A program made the position numbers and the translations under genes. The notes under the pieces are model-generated. The model made no database searches. It was not told the origin of the DNA and saw only the letters and a list, made by a program, of their open reading frames with translations. DNA of 64,000 bases from an uncultured Muribaculaceae bacterium (GTDB lineage Bacteria > Bacteroidota > Bacteroidia > Bacteroidales > Muribaculaceae), in the NCBI GenBank assembly GCA_910589425.1, contig CAJUSZ010000010.1:13485-77484 (forward strand). Direction: 5' to 3'. This document shows positions 26,371 through 36,873 of the stretch, piece by piece (positions within the stretch are counted from its first letter, which is position 1; every line of letters begins with the position of its first letter).

Positions 26371-29175
26371 TTACCCTTCAGGGGTCATGGTTATTCTTAG
26401 TACAGAGGAACTTTTCAGCAACGGTTTCAGAAATCCGGACAAACTTGAAGGATTCAAATTCCCGACGCACTGCTCATATCCGCTGTCCATATCCATGCCG
26501 TGACGGTCGTGCTGACGCAATGCCAGCAGCCAATAAGCGTTGTCCTGCCGATTGTCTGCAATATTTTTCAGCATATATTCTTTCACTTTCTCCACTTCCT
26601 CATCCTCTATTCTACCGGAAGCCATTTCATCAAGCACCGAGTCTATTACCGAAGCGGCCTGGGCAGTATGCGCCGGATCCACTTTCACATACACCGGCAT
26701 CATGAATTCCGATGGATCGTCTCCATTCATTCCAGCCGTAACGGATCCATGTGTGGTTATACTGTAAGTCCAACCCTTTTCTTCACGCAACACCCTTAGC
26801 AGACGGGCTTTGAGCAATTGTCCGACAGCGGACGCGAACACAACATTCTGGAGAGAATACGCCTCGGGAGCATGACGGAACTGATACACGACAGAAACAG
26901 GAGTCTGCATCGGGCGGCTGAATTCAACATCCATTGTCGGGGAGAATCTATATCCTATGTCCCGCGAGCGCTCTATACGGCCGCCGGCAGGCAAAGAAGC
27001 GACATAACGCTTTACGAGGTTCTTCACCGAATCACTATCGAAGTCGCCGGCTATATAAAACCTGAAATCAGAGAAATCCTTGAATCTATCGTGGAATACA
27101 TCCATTATCTTTCCATAATCCACCCTTGAAAGCATGTCGGCTGTCGGGAGTGCCCCGAGAGGATGGCGGGAATATACATTGCGGGTGATCGAATCTCCCA
27201 TCGCCTGAACAGGATTGTTTTTTCTATTTGCGAGCTGAGTTTTCTTCGAGGAGATCAATGTACGGAACGCCGTTGTGTCGGGGCGCGTATCTGTTACCTT
27301 GAGATACATCAACCTGAAAGCATCCTCAAGCAAGCCACGTGTGGTCGAGAATTCGATTGTCTCTTCGGTGTTTGACGCCATTGCCGCCACTTTCATATCC
27401 TTGCCGTGAAGATATCTGCGGAGGTCGGAATTGGACATATCCCCTACTCCTGACACAGCCACCGCGTCATTGAAAAGTTTCAGGGAAGGGGCATCGGCTT
27501 CGGAATAATTGCACGACAGACCACCTGTGCCGATTCCCCTCAGATAAATCTGACCAGGCTTATCCGACGATTTCCGCAGATAAACCTTGATACCATTGGA
27601 AAGCGACAGGACTTCAGTAGAGAAAATTCCATCCGGATCCGAGGTTACTATGTCTCCGGCAACAGGCTCGGTAAATCCCAACTCCAGAACCGGCAACTCC
27701 GGACTGTATGCTTCAAGCGGACGGGTATTCACTTCGGCAAATGCATCGCACAGATTCTTTTCAGCTCTGTCGCCGGTATATTCCGGCATCTTCGTATAAT
27801 GAAGAATCAAGACATCACGACCATCGGTGTTTACAATCGAACGCAGATAGTTTTCTATATCCTCCTTACTTATTGCGTCCAACACACTCATTCTCATATC
27901 ATAGATCTCCTGAGGGGTAGACAATTCCTCTCCCCGGAGATAGCAGCCGGATATGGTCCGGGCAATCTTGGTGGAAGTTCTTGACCGCTGCCTTTCAAGA
28001 TCGTTGGCAGCCTCTCTTTTCTGCTCATCAACAGCATGGCTGAATTCCGCCTGATCAAAGCCAAGTTCACGCGCCCTTCTGATCTCATAATAAAGATCCT
28101 TTACAGCCTCGGTTACTTTACCAGGCATTGCATTCCCTCTCACGAGCAAAGCCCTCATCGGCTCCGACAGCAGAAATTTCGTGTCTCCTATGCCAATATC
28201 TGTTACTGATGAAGCCTCACGCAATTCCAGTCTGTCAAATCTTTCAACAAGCATTGACGTGAGTATGGACGACACGATCTGGCTACGCACTTTTTCTTCA
28301 GTGCCAGGACTTTTGACAGCCGGATGCTTGAAAAACAACTGCACCATTTCTGTAGGCTGCTCCGGATCAGACTCCGCAATAGCGGTCAAAGGGAGGCCAT
28401 ACGCAACGCTTCGATCCACAATGCCTGACCCAAGACGCCCCTCTATTCCAGAGAAGACGCTCACGATCTTTTCCTGTATCGCAACCGGATCAATATCGCC
28501 CACTACGATCACAGCCTCCGTGTCGGGAGTATAATTCCTCCGGTAGAAATCGCGCAAAAGCTGCGGCGGACAATTCTCCACCACCTCCATAAGCCCCATC
28601 GGCATACGCCGTCCATAGGGCGAATCACCATAGATGCGCGGAGCCGCTTTCTGCAGCAGCCTGTTTGACGCTCCGTTGCGATGACGCCACTCACCCTTTA
28701 TCACACCTCGTTCAGCCTCTATGTCATCATCGTTCAATGTTAGGCCGCAACTCCAGTCCCGCAGCACGAGCAGACAGCTGTCCACCACCGATTCCCTTGC
28801 CACAGGCACTTTACAGATATTATAGACAGTCTCATCAATCGAAGTGTAGGCATTGAGGTTCTCGCCGAATTTGACTCCCACCGATTCAAGCCAGGAGATC
28901 AACGAATTGCCAGGAAAGTGTTCGGTTCCGTTAAAGGCGAGATGTTCGAGAAAATGGGCGAGTCCACGTTCATTCTCATTCTCTACGATCGATCCTACCG
29001 AACGCGTCAGGAAAAAATCGGCTCTGCCGGCTGGATCCGTGTTCCGGTAGATGTAATATGCCAGTCCGTTCGGAAGCTTGCCGCTGACAAGAGCCGGATC
29101 CGCCGCGCTGATTGCCACAGCCGGCATGATTGCCATCAACAGCAATGTTAGTGTTAGCTTAAGATTAATTTTCAT
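26371..29175 (-). CDS. M16-family zinc peptidase (pitrilysin-like)
   Basis: 934 residues with a signal peptide (ends AISAADP). The inverted zinc motif H74-F-L-E77-H78 lies in GLAHFLEHLAFNGTEHFP and the third ligand is the glutamate near 155 in DDDIEAERGVIKGEWR. Two M16 domain pairs follow, the second half being the inactive one (no HxxEH). It acts in the periplasm or at the outer membrane on peptides or unfolded proteins. It is the last gene of an operon with a TonB receptor, 24 bases after the DUF6850 gene, a layout reminiscent of Fus systems where an M16 protease cleaves a protein imported by a TonB receptor. Confidence 0.93.
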   Translation of the reverse strand: MKINLKLTLTLLLMAIMPAVAISAADPALVSGKLPNGLAYYIYRNTDPAGRADFFLTRSVGSIVENENERGLAHFLEHLAFNGTEHFPGNSLISWLESVGVKFGENLNAYTSIDETVYNICKVPVARESVVDSCLLVLRDWSCGLTLNDDDIEAERGVIKGEWRHRNGASNRLLQKAAPRIYGDSPYGRRMPMGLMEVVENCPPQLLRDFYRRNYTPDTEAVIVVGDIDPVAIQEKIVSVFSGIEGRLGSGIVDRSVAYGLPLTAIAESDPEQPTEMVQLFFKHPAVKSPGTEEKVRSQIVSSILTSMLVERFDRLELREASSVTDIGIGDTKFLLSEPMRALLVRGNAMPGKVTEAVKDLYYEIRRARELGFDQAEFSHAVDEQKREAANDLERQRSRTSTKIARTISGCYLRGEELSTPQEIYDMRMSVLDAISKEDIENYLRSIVNTDGRDVLILHYTKMPEYTGDRAEKNLCDAFAEVNTRPLEAYSPELPVLELGFTEPVAGDIVTSDPDGIFSTEVLSLSNGIKVYLRKSSDKPGQIYLRGIGTGGLSCNYSEADAPSLKLFNDAVAVSGVGDMSNSDLRRYLHGKDMKVAAMASNTEETIEFSTTRGLLEDAFRLMYLKVTDTRPDTTAFRTLISSKKTQLANRKNNPVQAMGDSITRNVYSRHPLGALPTADMLSRVDYGKIMDVFHDRFKDFSDFRFYIAGDFDSDSVKNLVKRYVASLPAGGRIERSRDIGYRFSPTMDVEFSRPMQTPVSVVYQFRHAPEAYSLQNVVFASAVGQLLKARLLRVLREEKGWTYSITTHGSVTAGMNGDDPSEFMMPVYVKVDPAHTAQAASVIDSVLDEMASGRIEDEEVEKVKEYMLKNIADNRQDNAYWLLALRQHDRHGMDMDSGYEQCVGNLNPSSLSGFLKPLLKSSSVLRITMTPEG

Positions 29176-29199
29176 ATCTGTTGTTTGTTATGATTCCAT

Positions 29200-30726
29200 T
29201 TAAAAGATAAACTGAAGGGAACAGGATATTTCATTGCCGATAATTCCCGTGGAGTAGTCCGTATGCTTAAATGCCGGAGACAGAGCCACTGCATATCTTG
29301 GATTGAACGAATACACGGCTTTCATGCTCAATCCGGCGCTACGACATGCTGTGGTGGCGTTGCTGAAATCCTCACGCAATGCCTTGCGGAATTTTTCATC
29401 GACAGGATCCGTGCAGGAATGTGGGATCCCCGTCAGCGCGGATTTAACCGTAGAGCCAAATTCCATATCCGCGGAAAAGGAGAATGACCATCGCGCATCC
29501 GCTATGAAAGACGCGACCATATCCAGCTTGAAGTCCAGACGGTCGTTGCGCCATTCCCTGCGGGGATCTACATAAGCCACAAGCCTGTGTGAATAATTGG
29601 CTTCAGATGCGGCCGAAACGTTCCACTTCTCCTCAGCATAAGCGACACATCCACCCGCATACATCCGTTGGGAATTATCGGCATAAGCCAGCCTGTTCCC
29701 TATCACCGGATATGATCCGGACGTAGGATCCCCGAAAAGATTTTCCTTGCCGTGGATTCTTACAGCATCAGCCCCGGCATAGGCTTTCCATTGCCATCGC
29801 CGTCCGCGGCTGGTATATCCGGCCATAAGCGAGGCCATCCGTATGCTCCTGTTTGCCATCGGCAATTTGTTCAGATCCGCGATCACATGCCTCATTGCAG
29901 TTGCAGCCATACGTCCCGACACAAACGCCCCTGACAGGACACGCGGGTAAAAATCCGCTCCTGCTGTGTATGAATAATAATCGCTGAATACGTTTGACCC
30001 AGTCCCGTCGAAACGGGCATAATGAGTGCCAAGTCCTGTGGTATGAAATAGTTTCGACGCTCCCATCTCGCTTACAAATTCAATGTCAGTCGTCTGTCTG
30101 TAGCGTTCGAACCTGAACATCGGGCCAAGCAGATAATCGCCTGTGCGAAATGCAATGCCGAGGCCCACATCAAGTTTTCCTGTGATGCTTTTAGGACGCG
30201 GATCCACGTTTCTATAATACAGACCCGCCGCATAACCTATTTCCACACCCCAGTTGAACAGTTTCCCTTCATGAGCATATCCCCCTCCGAAAATGTATCG
30301 TTCCACATTTTGATCCCCGCCGATCGTGTCCGCTATCGCATAAGGAGCCACTATATGGTAATCGGGCGATTCAACAAGTCTTAGATCAAGTATCTTCCCG
30401 TTTTCATACCTGGCATTTCCCCAGACTGCCGAAGCACCTGAATGGATATAAGTTTCGGCATCGAAAAAGAACTTCCTCTCACCTCTTCCCTCTTCGATGC
30501 ATAGCGGTCTCGATTGCAGATCAGACCCGTATCCGGCCTTGGCAGTGCTTAGGGAGTATGGTTTCTCGACAGGCTTAAGAGCCGGATTCATAAACGGCAT
30601 CGCCGCCACCGACTGAAAAACCGACACATCGTCTGTGATTCGACGGTCCACAGGAATTGAGTCAATATCAATTCCATACGCCCCGGCACAACAAAAGGAA
30701 GATATTGCTAAAATAACGGATCTCAT
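29200..30726 (-). CDS. DUF6850-type outer-membrane protein
   Basis: 508 residues from MRSVILAISSFCCAGAYG (signal peptide). Repeated amphipathic strands and a terminal phenylalanine (QFIF) indicate a beta-barrel. I place it in DUF6850 from memory of the TonB receptor/DUF4876/DUF6850 gene trio; its function is not known. The start ATG overlaps the previous stop as ATGA (30723-30726), indicating translational coupling. The M16 peptidase follows after 24 bases. Confidence 0.8.
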   Translation of the reverse strand: MRSVILAISSFCCAGAYGIDIDSIPVDRRITDDVSVFQSVAAMPFMNPALKPVEKPYSLSTAKAGYGSDLQSRPLCIEEGRGERKFFFDAETYIHSGASAVWGNARYENGKILDLRLVESPDYHIVAPYAIADTIGGDQNVERYIFGGGYAHEGKLFNWGVEIGYAAGLYYRNVDPRPKSITGKLDVGLGIAFRTGDYLLGPMFRFERYRQTTDIEFVSEMGASKLFHTTGLGTHYARFDGTGSNVFSDYYSYTAGADFYPRVLSGAFVSGRMAATAMRHVIADLNKLPMANRSIRMASLMAGYTSRGRRWQWKAYAGADAVRIHGKENLFGDPTSGSYPVIGNRLAYADNSQRMYAGGCVAYAEEKWNVSAASEANYSHRLVAYVDPRREWRNDRLDFKLDMVASFIADARWSFSFSADMEFGSTVKSALTGIPHSCTDPVDEKFRKALREDFSNATTACRSAGLSMKAVYSFNPRYAVALSPAFKHTDYSTGIIGNEISCSLQFIF

Positions 30727-32054
30727 TTTCTGGTATCTGTAACTGGCACAACTCCATCGTATGTGCGGTTTCCGCACTTTGTGCCGTATATGTCCATTGC
30801 AGTCTGTTGTATCTCAATCTCCGAGGGAACCACAAATGAATTGAAGTCCTCCGACGAATTATTCGTATCCTGATAAATCGGATATCCGCTCTCCGAGAAT
30901 CCCGCCAATTTCCGGCGCACGGAATGAAAATATCTTGATTTGTCATGATCGATTGTGCCGCAATGTGTCCATCCCATATCAAGCGAGGGATGGCACACAT
31001 TCCACTCATATTCAGCCTGCACCGAACAGTTTACCACATCCACGATCCACTCGTTCGGAAGACGGTAGGCCGACTGCGACATCGGGAATGATCCTGCCGG
31101 CACTACAATGGTGTAATCATACGAATACCAGTAGTCTTTCAGATACTGGCTTTTGTCGACAGGGATCCTGGCTATTCCGTATGCCTTGAATCCACGGTTG
31201 TGAAGCACCCAGAACGACAATGTGTAGCAATACCATTTATCGAGATTAGGCACTGTCGGGGAATCAATATCCATGTGTGCGGGTTTGGTAGAGACGTCAT
31301 ACCATTCAAAGTCCGCTCCGGAAAGATCAAACGAATTGGGATTTATCACCTTATGGTCTATACCAGTGTCGGCTATCAGGAGGAATTCTCCGGGCTGGAC
31401 CGGATGATCATGTCCCGAACCGGGAATTGTATAAAGGGCGTGGACAGTCATCGCCTGATCCATAATGTCGGGAGTGTACTCATATTTGTCGGTCGTAAGA
31501 AATTTGGACTCGAAGATGGTAAGGCCGTCGGCATACAACAGATGATCCGTATTATTATATAGCTTTATGTAATCATCTCCGTAATACTGATTTCCCGAGG
31601 GCTGGAGCGTCCCGGTGAAGAATACTTCGGAAATAATGAAGTCATCGTTGACACCCATATAAAATGGCTTCAGAGTGATCCTGCAATTTCCTCCGGATAT
31701 AGTGGCCGATTGCGTCTGAGCCTTGATTTCAGTACTGACTCCATTAGGCATCACGGCCTTTGCATGGAGCGAGATGTCGTAAAGTCCGGATTCGATAGAT
31801 ATCATTCCTGAACCCAGAGGCAGGACAGACACCGCACCTGTATTGATATTTCTGAATGTCAATGTGGCGTCGGTCAGATCAGGGACTTGCCCGCTATCTC
31901 CCCACTCAAGGACAATCTCCACCGATGAATCTATACGGGTGGAATCGAGATGTTCATCGCAAGCCACTGATAAAAAGCATAATAAAACCGCTGCAATAAT
32001 GTTTATAAATCTGATGTTCATGTTTATTGGAATGAGAATATTGATTTTTATCAT
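30723..32054 (-). CDS. DUF4876-type surface lipoprotein
   Basis: 443 residues with lipobox SVAC around residue 32. An N-terminal beta-sandwich (residues ~45-130, FRNINTGAVSVLPLGSG) is followed by a lamin-tail-like domain (FIISEVFFTG ... DDYIKLYNNTDHLLYADGL), the usual DUF4876 layout. It probably binds a ligand for the TonB receptor, like SusD does in other systems (inference). The ATG at 32054 overlaps the receptor stop as ATGA; a second ATG at 32021 gives a more standard signal peptide and is the alternative. Confidence 0.8.
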   Translation of the reverse strand: MIKINILIPINMNIRFINIIAAVLLCFLSVACDEHLDSTRIDSSVEIVLEWGDSGQVPDLTDATLTFRNINTGAVSVLPLGSGMISIESGLYDISLHAKAVMPNGVSTEIKAQTQSATISGGNCRITLKPFYMGVNDDFIISEVFFTGTLQPSGNQYYGDDYIKLYNNTDHLLYADGLTIFESKFLTTDKYEYTPDIMDQAMTVHALYTIPGSGHDHPVQPGEFLLIADTGIDHKVINPNSFDLSGADFEWYDVSTKPAHMDIDSPTVPNLDKWYCYTLSFWVLHNRGFKAYGIARIPVDKSQYLKDYWYSYDYTIVVPAGSFPMSQSAYRLPNEWIVDVVNCSVQAEYEWNVCHPSLDMGWTHCGTIDHDKSRYFHSVRRKLAGFSESGYPIYQDTNNSSEDFNSFVVPSEIEIQQTAMDIYGTKCGNRTYDGVVPVTDTRK

Positions 32055-34831
32055 ATCGAGACATTCAGTTCCATGCCGAAATAAGCGCTCGATGCCCGGC
32101 GGATGAGAAGTCCGTTTGCCTTGTAGTCAGGCAGCCAGTCTATCATCCTGTTCACAAACAATGCTATCCTGACGTGCTTGCCGATAGTCTTGGTGGCCTT
32201 TATGTTCAGATAACCGGCAAATGGTATTCTGACGGTCTTGAATGTCTCATCGTTGTATGTTTTCACAAGATAGCGCAATGTCTCGTCTGCCGCCGCCGAT
32301 TCATCATAGGGATGCATCTTTCCGTCGGTTGCGTCAAGATACTCCACGGGACGCCCGTTGACTGGAATGCGGGTGGTCTTCACCCACCACAGACATTGCA
32401 GGGTAGTCGTAAACACAAGTCCCCAGCGGGGAATCTGCGTGTCTATCATAAAATTGGTGTTCACCTGCTCGGTAACACGCCCGTCGGAATAATCATACAG
32501 CCCCACGTATCGGTCGCTTACCGCAGATCCGTTGACCACATCGGTTACCTCGGAGAAAAGCATCTGTGAATTTGAATAAGTGGTCCGGAACCATGCACCG
32601 GTTACCGTAAGTTTGGAACGCAGCGCTTTCCAGCGCTCACTCGACGCTGTGAATTCCACCCCTTGCTTGTATATTCGGGTGCCGTTGGTAGCTTTGCGGT
32701 AGCTGCGCAATACGTTTTCTTCAGTAAAAGGAAGATCGGCCAACGACGGAGGAGCCGTCAGCGAGGAACTTTCAACAGACGACGCGTCATATTTCTGATA
32801 ATAATATGGAGCGAAAATTGTGCTGTATCTGAATCCGGAATTCATCGTCTCACGGAAATATGTTACAGAAAGTGAGTTTCCCCTGAAATCCAAACCGGCC
32901 CTGACTTCCCACTTCAGATTTCTTGCAGCCTTGAGGTCGTAATTGGCTGCATCGTCAATGTATGTGCGGAGACTCACGAGGCTATGCTCTTTCGGGTTTG
33001 ACGTGTCGTAGTAATTGAGCTGTATTATATCTGAATAGTGAGGCTGCGGAAACAGATAGTCGAGCGTAGGCATTTTTGTGGTGAGCCCTATTCCTCCGGC
33101 AATGAAGCAGGAAAGCTTTCCGGCATTGGTGTTGACTGCCGGAAACTGCCAGCGCACGTTTAACCGTGGATCGATATACGGTCTGTTGGCAAGATAGTAC
33201 TTACGCGACAGACCCGGAAGCTGGATGGACCGCAACCCGATCCTGGCTGTCAGCAGATTTCCGCCTAATGGCAACGACGCTTCGTCCTCGATAAAAAACG
33301 ACAGCACGTTCAGGGCGGGAATGTCCCTGAAATCGCGCGGACGTGTTGTCCATCCGGCGGATAGAGGACGTCTCAGATCGTAAACCTGACCCTGCCCGAA
33401 ATTTTTTGACACCGACCATTCCGCGCCGGCAAGATAACGGTTGGTAAGCGCTCCCGTTACCCGCTCACCCGAAGCCTTTGCCTTCACAAAGAGATTGAAC
33501 GGACGGCCGTCGGTCCTGTAATCGGCTATATATTCGCCAAGCAGATACTCTCCCGGATTCACACCGGGCTCCATCGTAGTGGGAGCTATCGAGGCACGCT
33601 GCGGCGCCACCTGCTTGCGGCGCTCAAGCTTGTCGATCTGGTAACTCGCGGAAGTGTTGATGCCGATATTTGTAAAAAACTTCTTACTGAACAGCGATAT
33701 GTCAATATCAGACGTGAAGGCTATTCGGTTATAGCTCGACTTGTATTCGTCGATCTTATTATAGTTGAGATCCGGATCAACCTTGGCATTATCGAAAGAT
33801 CCGGTATAGTCAAATCCGCAATTCCAGTTCAATCCATAATGATCGGTCTGAAACTTCGTGAACATTCTGGCCGATCCCGTAAGCCGCTTGTAGTTCTCAA
33901 GATTGTTTCTCGGATCTGTCTTGGAATCAAGATAAGCCACATCAAGATTTAGCGTATGCCCGGATTTGCCGAAGCCAATGCCTTTACCGGCAGAGAACAG
34001 CTTGCTGTATTCATCAGCCTTGAAGCGGGCTGTGAAAGGCGTGGCGCTTTTTATCCTGTTGATCTTCACCAGACCGGAGGTCAGATTTCCATACTCTGCG
34101 GAAGGAATGCCTCTCACGATCTCGACGCTCTCGATATTGTCGGTGGATATGGTCCGCATGTCAACGCCACGGTTGGTGATATTACGTGCGGCCGAAGGCG
34201 CATCGGATGTTGTGCCCACACCCTGCATGTTGGCATCACCGTTTATCGGGGCGCCATCCACCATGAACAGCGTGCCGAGCGACGATATATCGTAATCATC
34301 GTTCTGCACCCTCTGTCCGTTGGCATTGACTGTTCCCGTCTCACGCAACGTTATGGTGTTCGCCTCCCCCATCGCCGGATTTTTCGACATATTTCCAGGA
34401 AGCAGCTCCAGCAAGTCGGAAAAACTCGTGGGCTGAAGATGATCCATCGCCGATCTGTCGATCCTTGATGACGACGTCATACCGTCGCTCTCCTTTGCCG
34501 TAACCGTTACTTCCCCCAGCCATTTGCCCGCTATCTTCAGCTTAAAATCCAACCTTTGTGGCACGTCAGCCACTATCCGTCTCGAAGATGGCGTGAAGCC
34601 GGGATAAGAAGCGCGTACCGAATAGTTGCCGGCAGGAAGATCCAAGTAATAATGACCGAGAGAGTCCGACGCGCACGAAAACGACTTTCCAGCGGATTTC
34701 GCGGTTACTGTGGCAAACGGCAGCGCATCGCCTGTATGGGATTCAGTAACCGTTCCGGAAATCCTTATTCCTCCCAAGGAGGCTGAAACCCCGACAAAAA
34801 CACTTATTATGAGCGCAATGCATCTTCGCAT
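32051..34831 (-). CDS. TonB-dependent receptor with regulatory-like N-terminal domain
   Basis: 926 residues from MRRCIALIISVFVGVSAS. Residues ~25-105 form a carboxypeptidase-regulatory-like domain (ISGTVTESHTGDALPFATV), then a plug (GTLFMVDGAPINGD, VEIVRGIPSAEYGNLTSGLV) and a large barrel ending in MELNVSI. It is the first gene of the four-gene operon at 26371-34831. The DUF4876 partner replaces a SusD. Substrate unknown; neighbours make a peptide, protein or metal complex more likely than a glycan (inference). Confidence 0.93.
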   Translation of the reverse strand: MRRCIALIISVFVGVSASLGGIRISGTVTESHTGDALPFATVTAKSAGKSFSCASDSLGHYYLDLPAGNYSVRASYPGFTPSSRRIVADVPQRLDFKLKIAGKWLGEVTVTAKESDGMTSSSRIDRSAMDHLQPTSFSDLLELLPGNMSKNPAMGEANTITLRETGTVNANGQRVQNDDYDISSLGTLFMVDGAPINGDANMQGVGTTSDAPSAARNITNRGVDMRTISTDNIESVEIVRGIPSAEYGNLTSGLVKINRIKSATPFTARFKADEYSKLFSAGKGIGFGKSGHTLNLDVAYLDSKTDPRNNLENYKRLTGSARMFTKFQTDHYGLNWNCGFDYTGSFDNAKVDPDLNYNKIDEYKSSYNRIAFTSDIDISLFSKKFFTNIGINTSASYQIDKLERRKQVAPQRASIAPTTMEPGVNPGEYLLGEYIADYRTDGRPFNLFVKAKASGERVTGALTNRYLAGAEWSVSKNFGQGQVYDLRRPLSAGWTTRPRDFRDIPALNVLSFFIEDEASLPLGGNLLTARIGLRSIQLPGLSRKYYLANRPYIDPRLNVRWQFPAVNTNAGKLSCFIAGGIGLTTKMPTLDYLFPQPHYSDIIQLNYYDTSNPKEHSLVSLRTYIDDAANYDLKAARNLKWEVRAGLDFRGNSLSVTYFRETMNSGFRYSTIFAPYYYQKYDASSVESSSLTAPPSLADLPFTEENVLRSYRKATNGTRIYKQGVEFTASSERWKALRSKLTVTGAWFRTTYSNSQMLFSEVTDVVNGSAVSDRYVGLYDYSDGRVTEQVNTNFMIDTQIPRWGLVFTTTLQCLWWVKTTRIPVNGRPVEYLDATDGKMHPYDESAAADETLRYLVKTYNDETFKTVRIPFAGYLNIKATKTIGKHVRIALFVNRMIDWLPDYKANGLLIRRASSAYFGMELNVSI

Positions 34832-34874
34832 AGAGTGATAGAGACAGATTTTCTGATGGCTATTTTTCACACCA

Positions 34875-34906
34875 CAAAATTACAGCCGCCGGCAAAACAG
34901 GACAAT
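34875..34906 (-). promoter_or_regulatory. Probable promoter of the receptor/DUF4876/DUF6850/M16 operon
   Basis: On the minus strand TAATTTTG (34882-34875) fits the -7 consensus, with ATTG (34906-34903) 20 bases upstream as an imperfect -33. Predicted leader is about 37 bases. Confidence 0.5.
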
Positions 34907-34953
34907 ACCTATATGACATGAAAGATCGTACTGATTTTACCTCATCGAGGGTA

Positions 34954-34984
34954 TTTCACACACGAGGGGATAACGGTAATTTTG
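34954..34984 (+). promoter_or_regulatory. Promoter of the beta-propeller-like gene
   Basis: TTTC (34954-34957), 19 bases, then TAATTTTG (34977-34984). The -7 is exact and the -33 has three of four bases. It sets the gene start downstream at 35020 instead of the upstream end of the open frame. Confidence 0.6.
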
Positions 34985-35019
34985 CACCGTTAAAAACGAT
35001 CTGTATCAAACTTAAAATC

Positions 35020-36822
35020 ATGAATACAATGAACAGACTTAAAATCTTAGGCTATCTGATGATCGGTCTGCCAGTCATGAATGTGGCGGCCCAATCGCCT
35101 GAAGCGATGTGGGCAAACATTTTCGACGGACCGACAACGAGCGGTGATCAGGCACAGGCAACATCCCTGTCAGCCGACGGCAATGTCTACTGGCATCTGC
35201 TTGGCGGCTCAATCAAAGGAGCTAATACAATCTCCTATGCCGGATCCGAACTCTTCAACGGGGTCGAATATGAAGGCACAAGCCAGAACAACAATCTATG
35301 TATCCTGAAAACAGACAGGGACGGAAACAAAATATGGGATCTCCACTCAACATCGTGCGACTACGCAAACAACCAGGGAACACTGGCTTCCACATCCGAC
35401 GGAGGCGTGATATTCTCCGCCAAGCTCAGAAGCACAGACGGATCTGAATTCCTTTTCAACGACATTTCTTTCGTGGATGGCAAAGGCAAAAGCCATTCTT
35501 TCAGCTGGGAGCATAATGCGTCTGATGAAAAACGTTTCTATCAGCTGATTATCGGCAGAATCTCTCCTGACGGCGAACTTATGTGGCTGAAGTCAATTCA
35601 GGCTGACCGCCATCCGGCCGACAATGCTGATATTTTCATAGCGGACGCAATCTACACCACTGGAATGGTAACAGACGATGAAGACAACGCCTACATCTGC
35701 GGCAATTTCCGCACTCCGATCACAATCAGCGGTTCCACGCTGAACCCGCAATGTGTGGCAGGATGGACCGGAAACGCGCAAAGCACCGTAGGAGACGCAT
35801 ATCTTTTCAAAATCGACGGAAAGAACGGCAATGCCATCTCGCTGGCAACCCCGACTGTCGTATCAGGAAACCCGACAAGCATCAATCTTCAGAAACTACA
35901 TCGGGACAAGGGCTCGATTTATGCACAGGGACTTGTATATGGCGATGGCGCCAGCCTCATATTCGGAAACAGGCAGTTCAACACCAAAGGATACTTCTCT
36001 CCGGTCATAATGGAACTCGACAAGGATCTTGATGCCAAATGGATCACAGCTATGGAGGGATCGAGATTCAACACAAGCCATGGATTCCAGAACGCCGGAA
36101 TCAACACCATCGGAGACATCCTTTGGCTGACAGCACAATTCACCGGAACTGTCGCCGCAGGAGAATCGGTCTCGGCATCAACCGTTTCAGCAATGCGGGA
36201 AGGTCTGCTTGTGAAAATCGACAGAAACTCCGGAGAGGTTATGAAAGCCGTATCAAGCAGACCCGTATATTCCGACAATATAGCGGGCTACTTCATGGCA
36301 ATACAAAATCCATCCGAACCTGAGAATGTCTATGTCTACGGCTACAACATGGCGACCGGAGTCTTTCTCCGCCAATATGACTCCAACACTCTTGAATCCG
36401 ACCCACTTACGGAATGGATGCTCGCGTCAAGCACCGGAACAATCACGTGTCAGGGGTTCGCATACTCTCCTGAGCGGGGACAGATTTTCATATCGGGCAG
36501 AAGCAACAAGGCCATGACAATCTGCGGAGACCTACAGACATCCCAGCCAACCAACTGGGGAATAGCATTAGCCGGGATCCAACTTCCTTCCGAACTTATT
36601 GCAACCGGTGTCGGACTAACCGCTGTTCCCGATAATTCAGATCTGATGATTTACGGAAACAACGGGAAACTGACCATCCTGAATTCCGGCGACAGAAGAC
36701 TCCTTGATGTGTTCGACATCTCAGGGCGCCGCGTGGCGACAATCAATGCTACCGACGGTCGCACATGCGTCGAACTCGGAAGAGGCATATACTTCGTGGA
36801 CGGGAAAAAACTCGCGCTATGA
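35020..36822 (+). CDS. Secreted beta-propeller-like protein with C-terminal sorting-like tail
   Basis: 600 residues from MNTMNRLKILGYL, signal peptide ending VAAQS. Several loosely repeated blades contain the pattern K-x-D-x-x-G (ILKTDRDGNKIWDL, GRISPDGELMWLKS, LFKIDGKNGNAISL, LVKIDRNSGEVMKA), as in SBBP-type propellers. The last ~60 residues (LLDVFDISGRRVATINA ... RGIYFVDGKKLAL) resemble the C-terminal tails of secreted Bacteroidales proteins and match the end of the CotH protein at 53142. Divergent from the receptor operon with a shared intergenic region. Function unknown. Confidence 0.8.
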   Translation: MNTMNRLKILGYLMIGLPVMNVAAQSPEAMWANIFDGPTTSGDQAQATSLSADGNVYWHLLGGSIKGANTISYAGSELFNGVEYEGTSQNNNLCILKTDRDGNKIWDLHSTSCDYANNQGTLASTSDGGVIFSAKLRSTDGSEFLFNDISFVDGKGKSHSFSWEHNASDEKRFYQLIIGRISPDGELMWLKSIQADRHPADNADIFIADAIYTTGMVTDDEDNAYICGNFRTPITISGSTLNPQCVAGWTGNAQSTVGDAYLFKIDGKNGNAISLATPTVVSGNPTSINLQKLHRDKGSIYAQGLVYGDGASLIFGNRQFNTKGYFSPVIMELDKDLDAKWITAMEGSRFNTSHGFQNAGINTIGDILWLTAQFTGTVAAGESVSASTVSAMREGLLVKIDRNSGEVMKAVSSRPVYSDNIAGYFMAIQNPSEPENVYVYGYNMATGVFLRQYDSNTLESDPLTEWMLASSTGTITCQGFAYSPERGQIFISGRSNKAMTICGDLQTSQPTNWGIALAGIQLPSELIATGVGLTAVPDNSDLMIYGNNGKLTILNSGDRRLLDVFDISGRRVATINATDGRTCVELGRGIYFVDGKKLAL

Positions 36823-36873
36823 ACCGCATATCCTGAAAAGGGATTTCTTTATATAGAATTCTATCCAATCTTA

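Noticed and set aside
26371..26705. Plus-strand frames at the end of the M16 gene
   Set aside because: Antisense to conserved coding sequence and without any start context.
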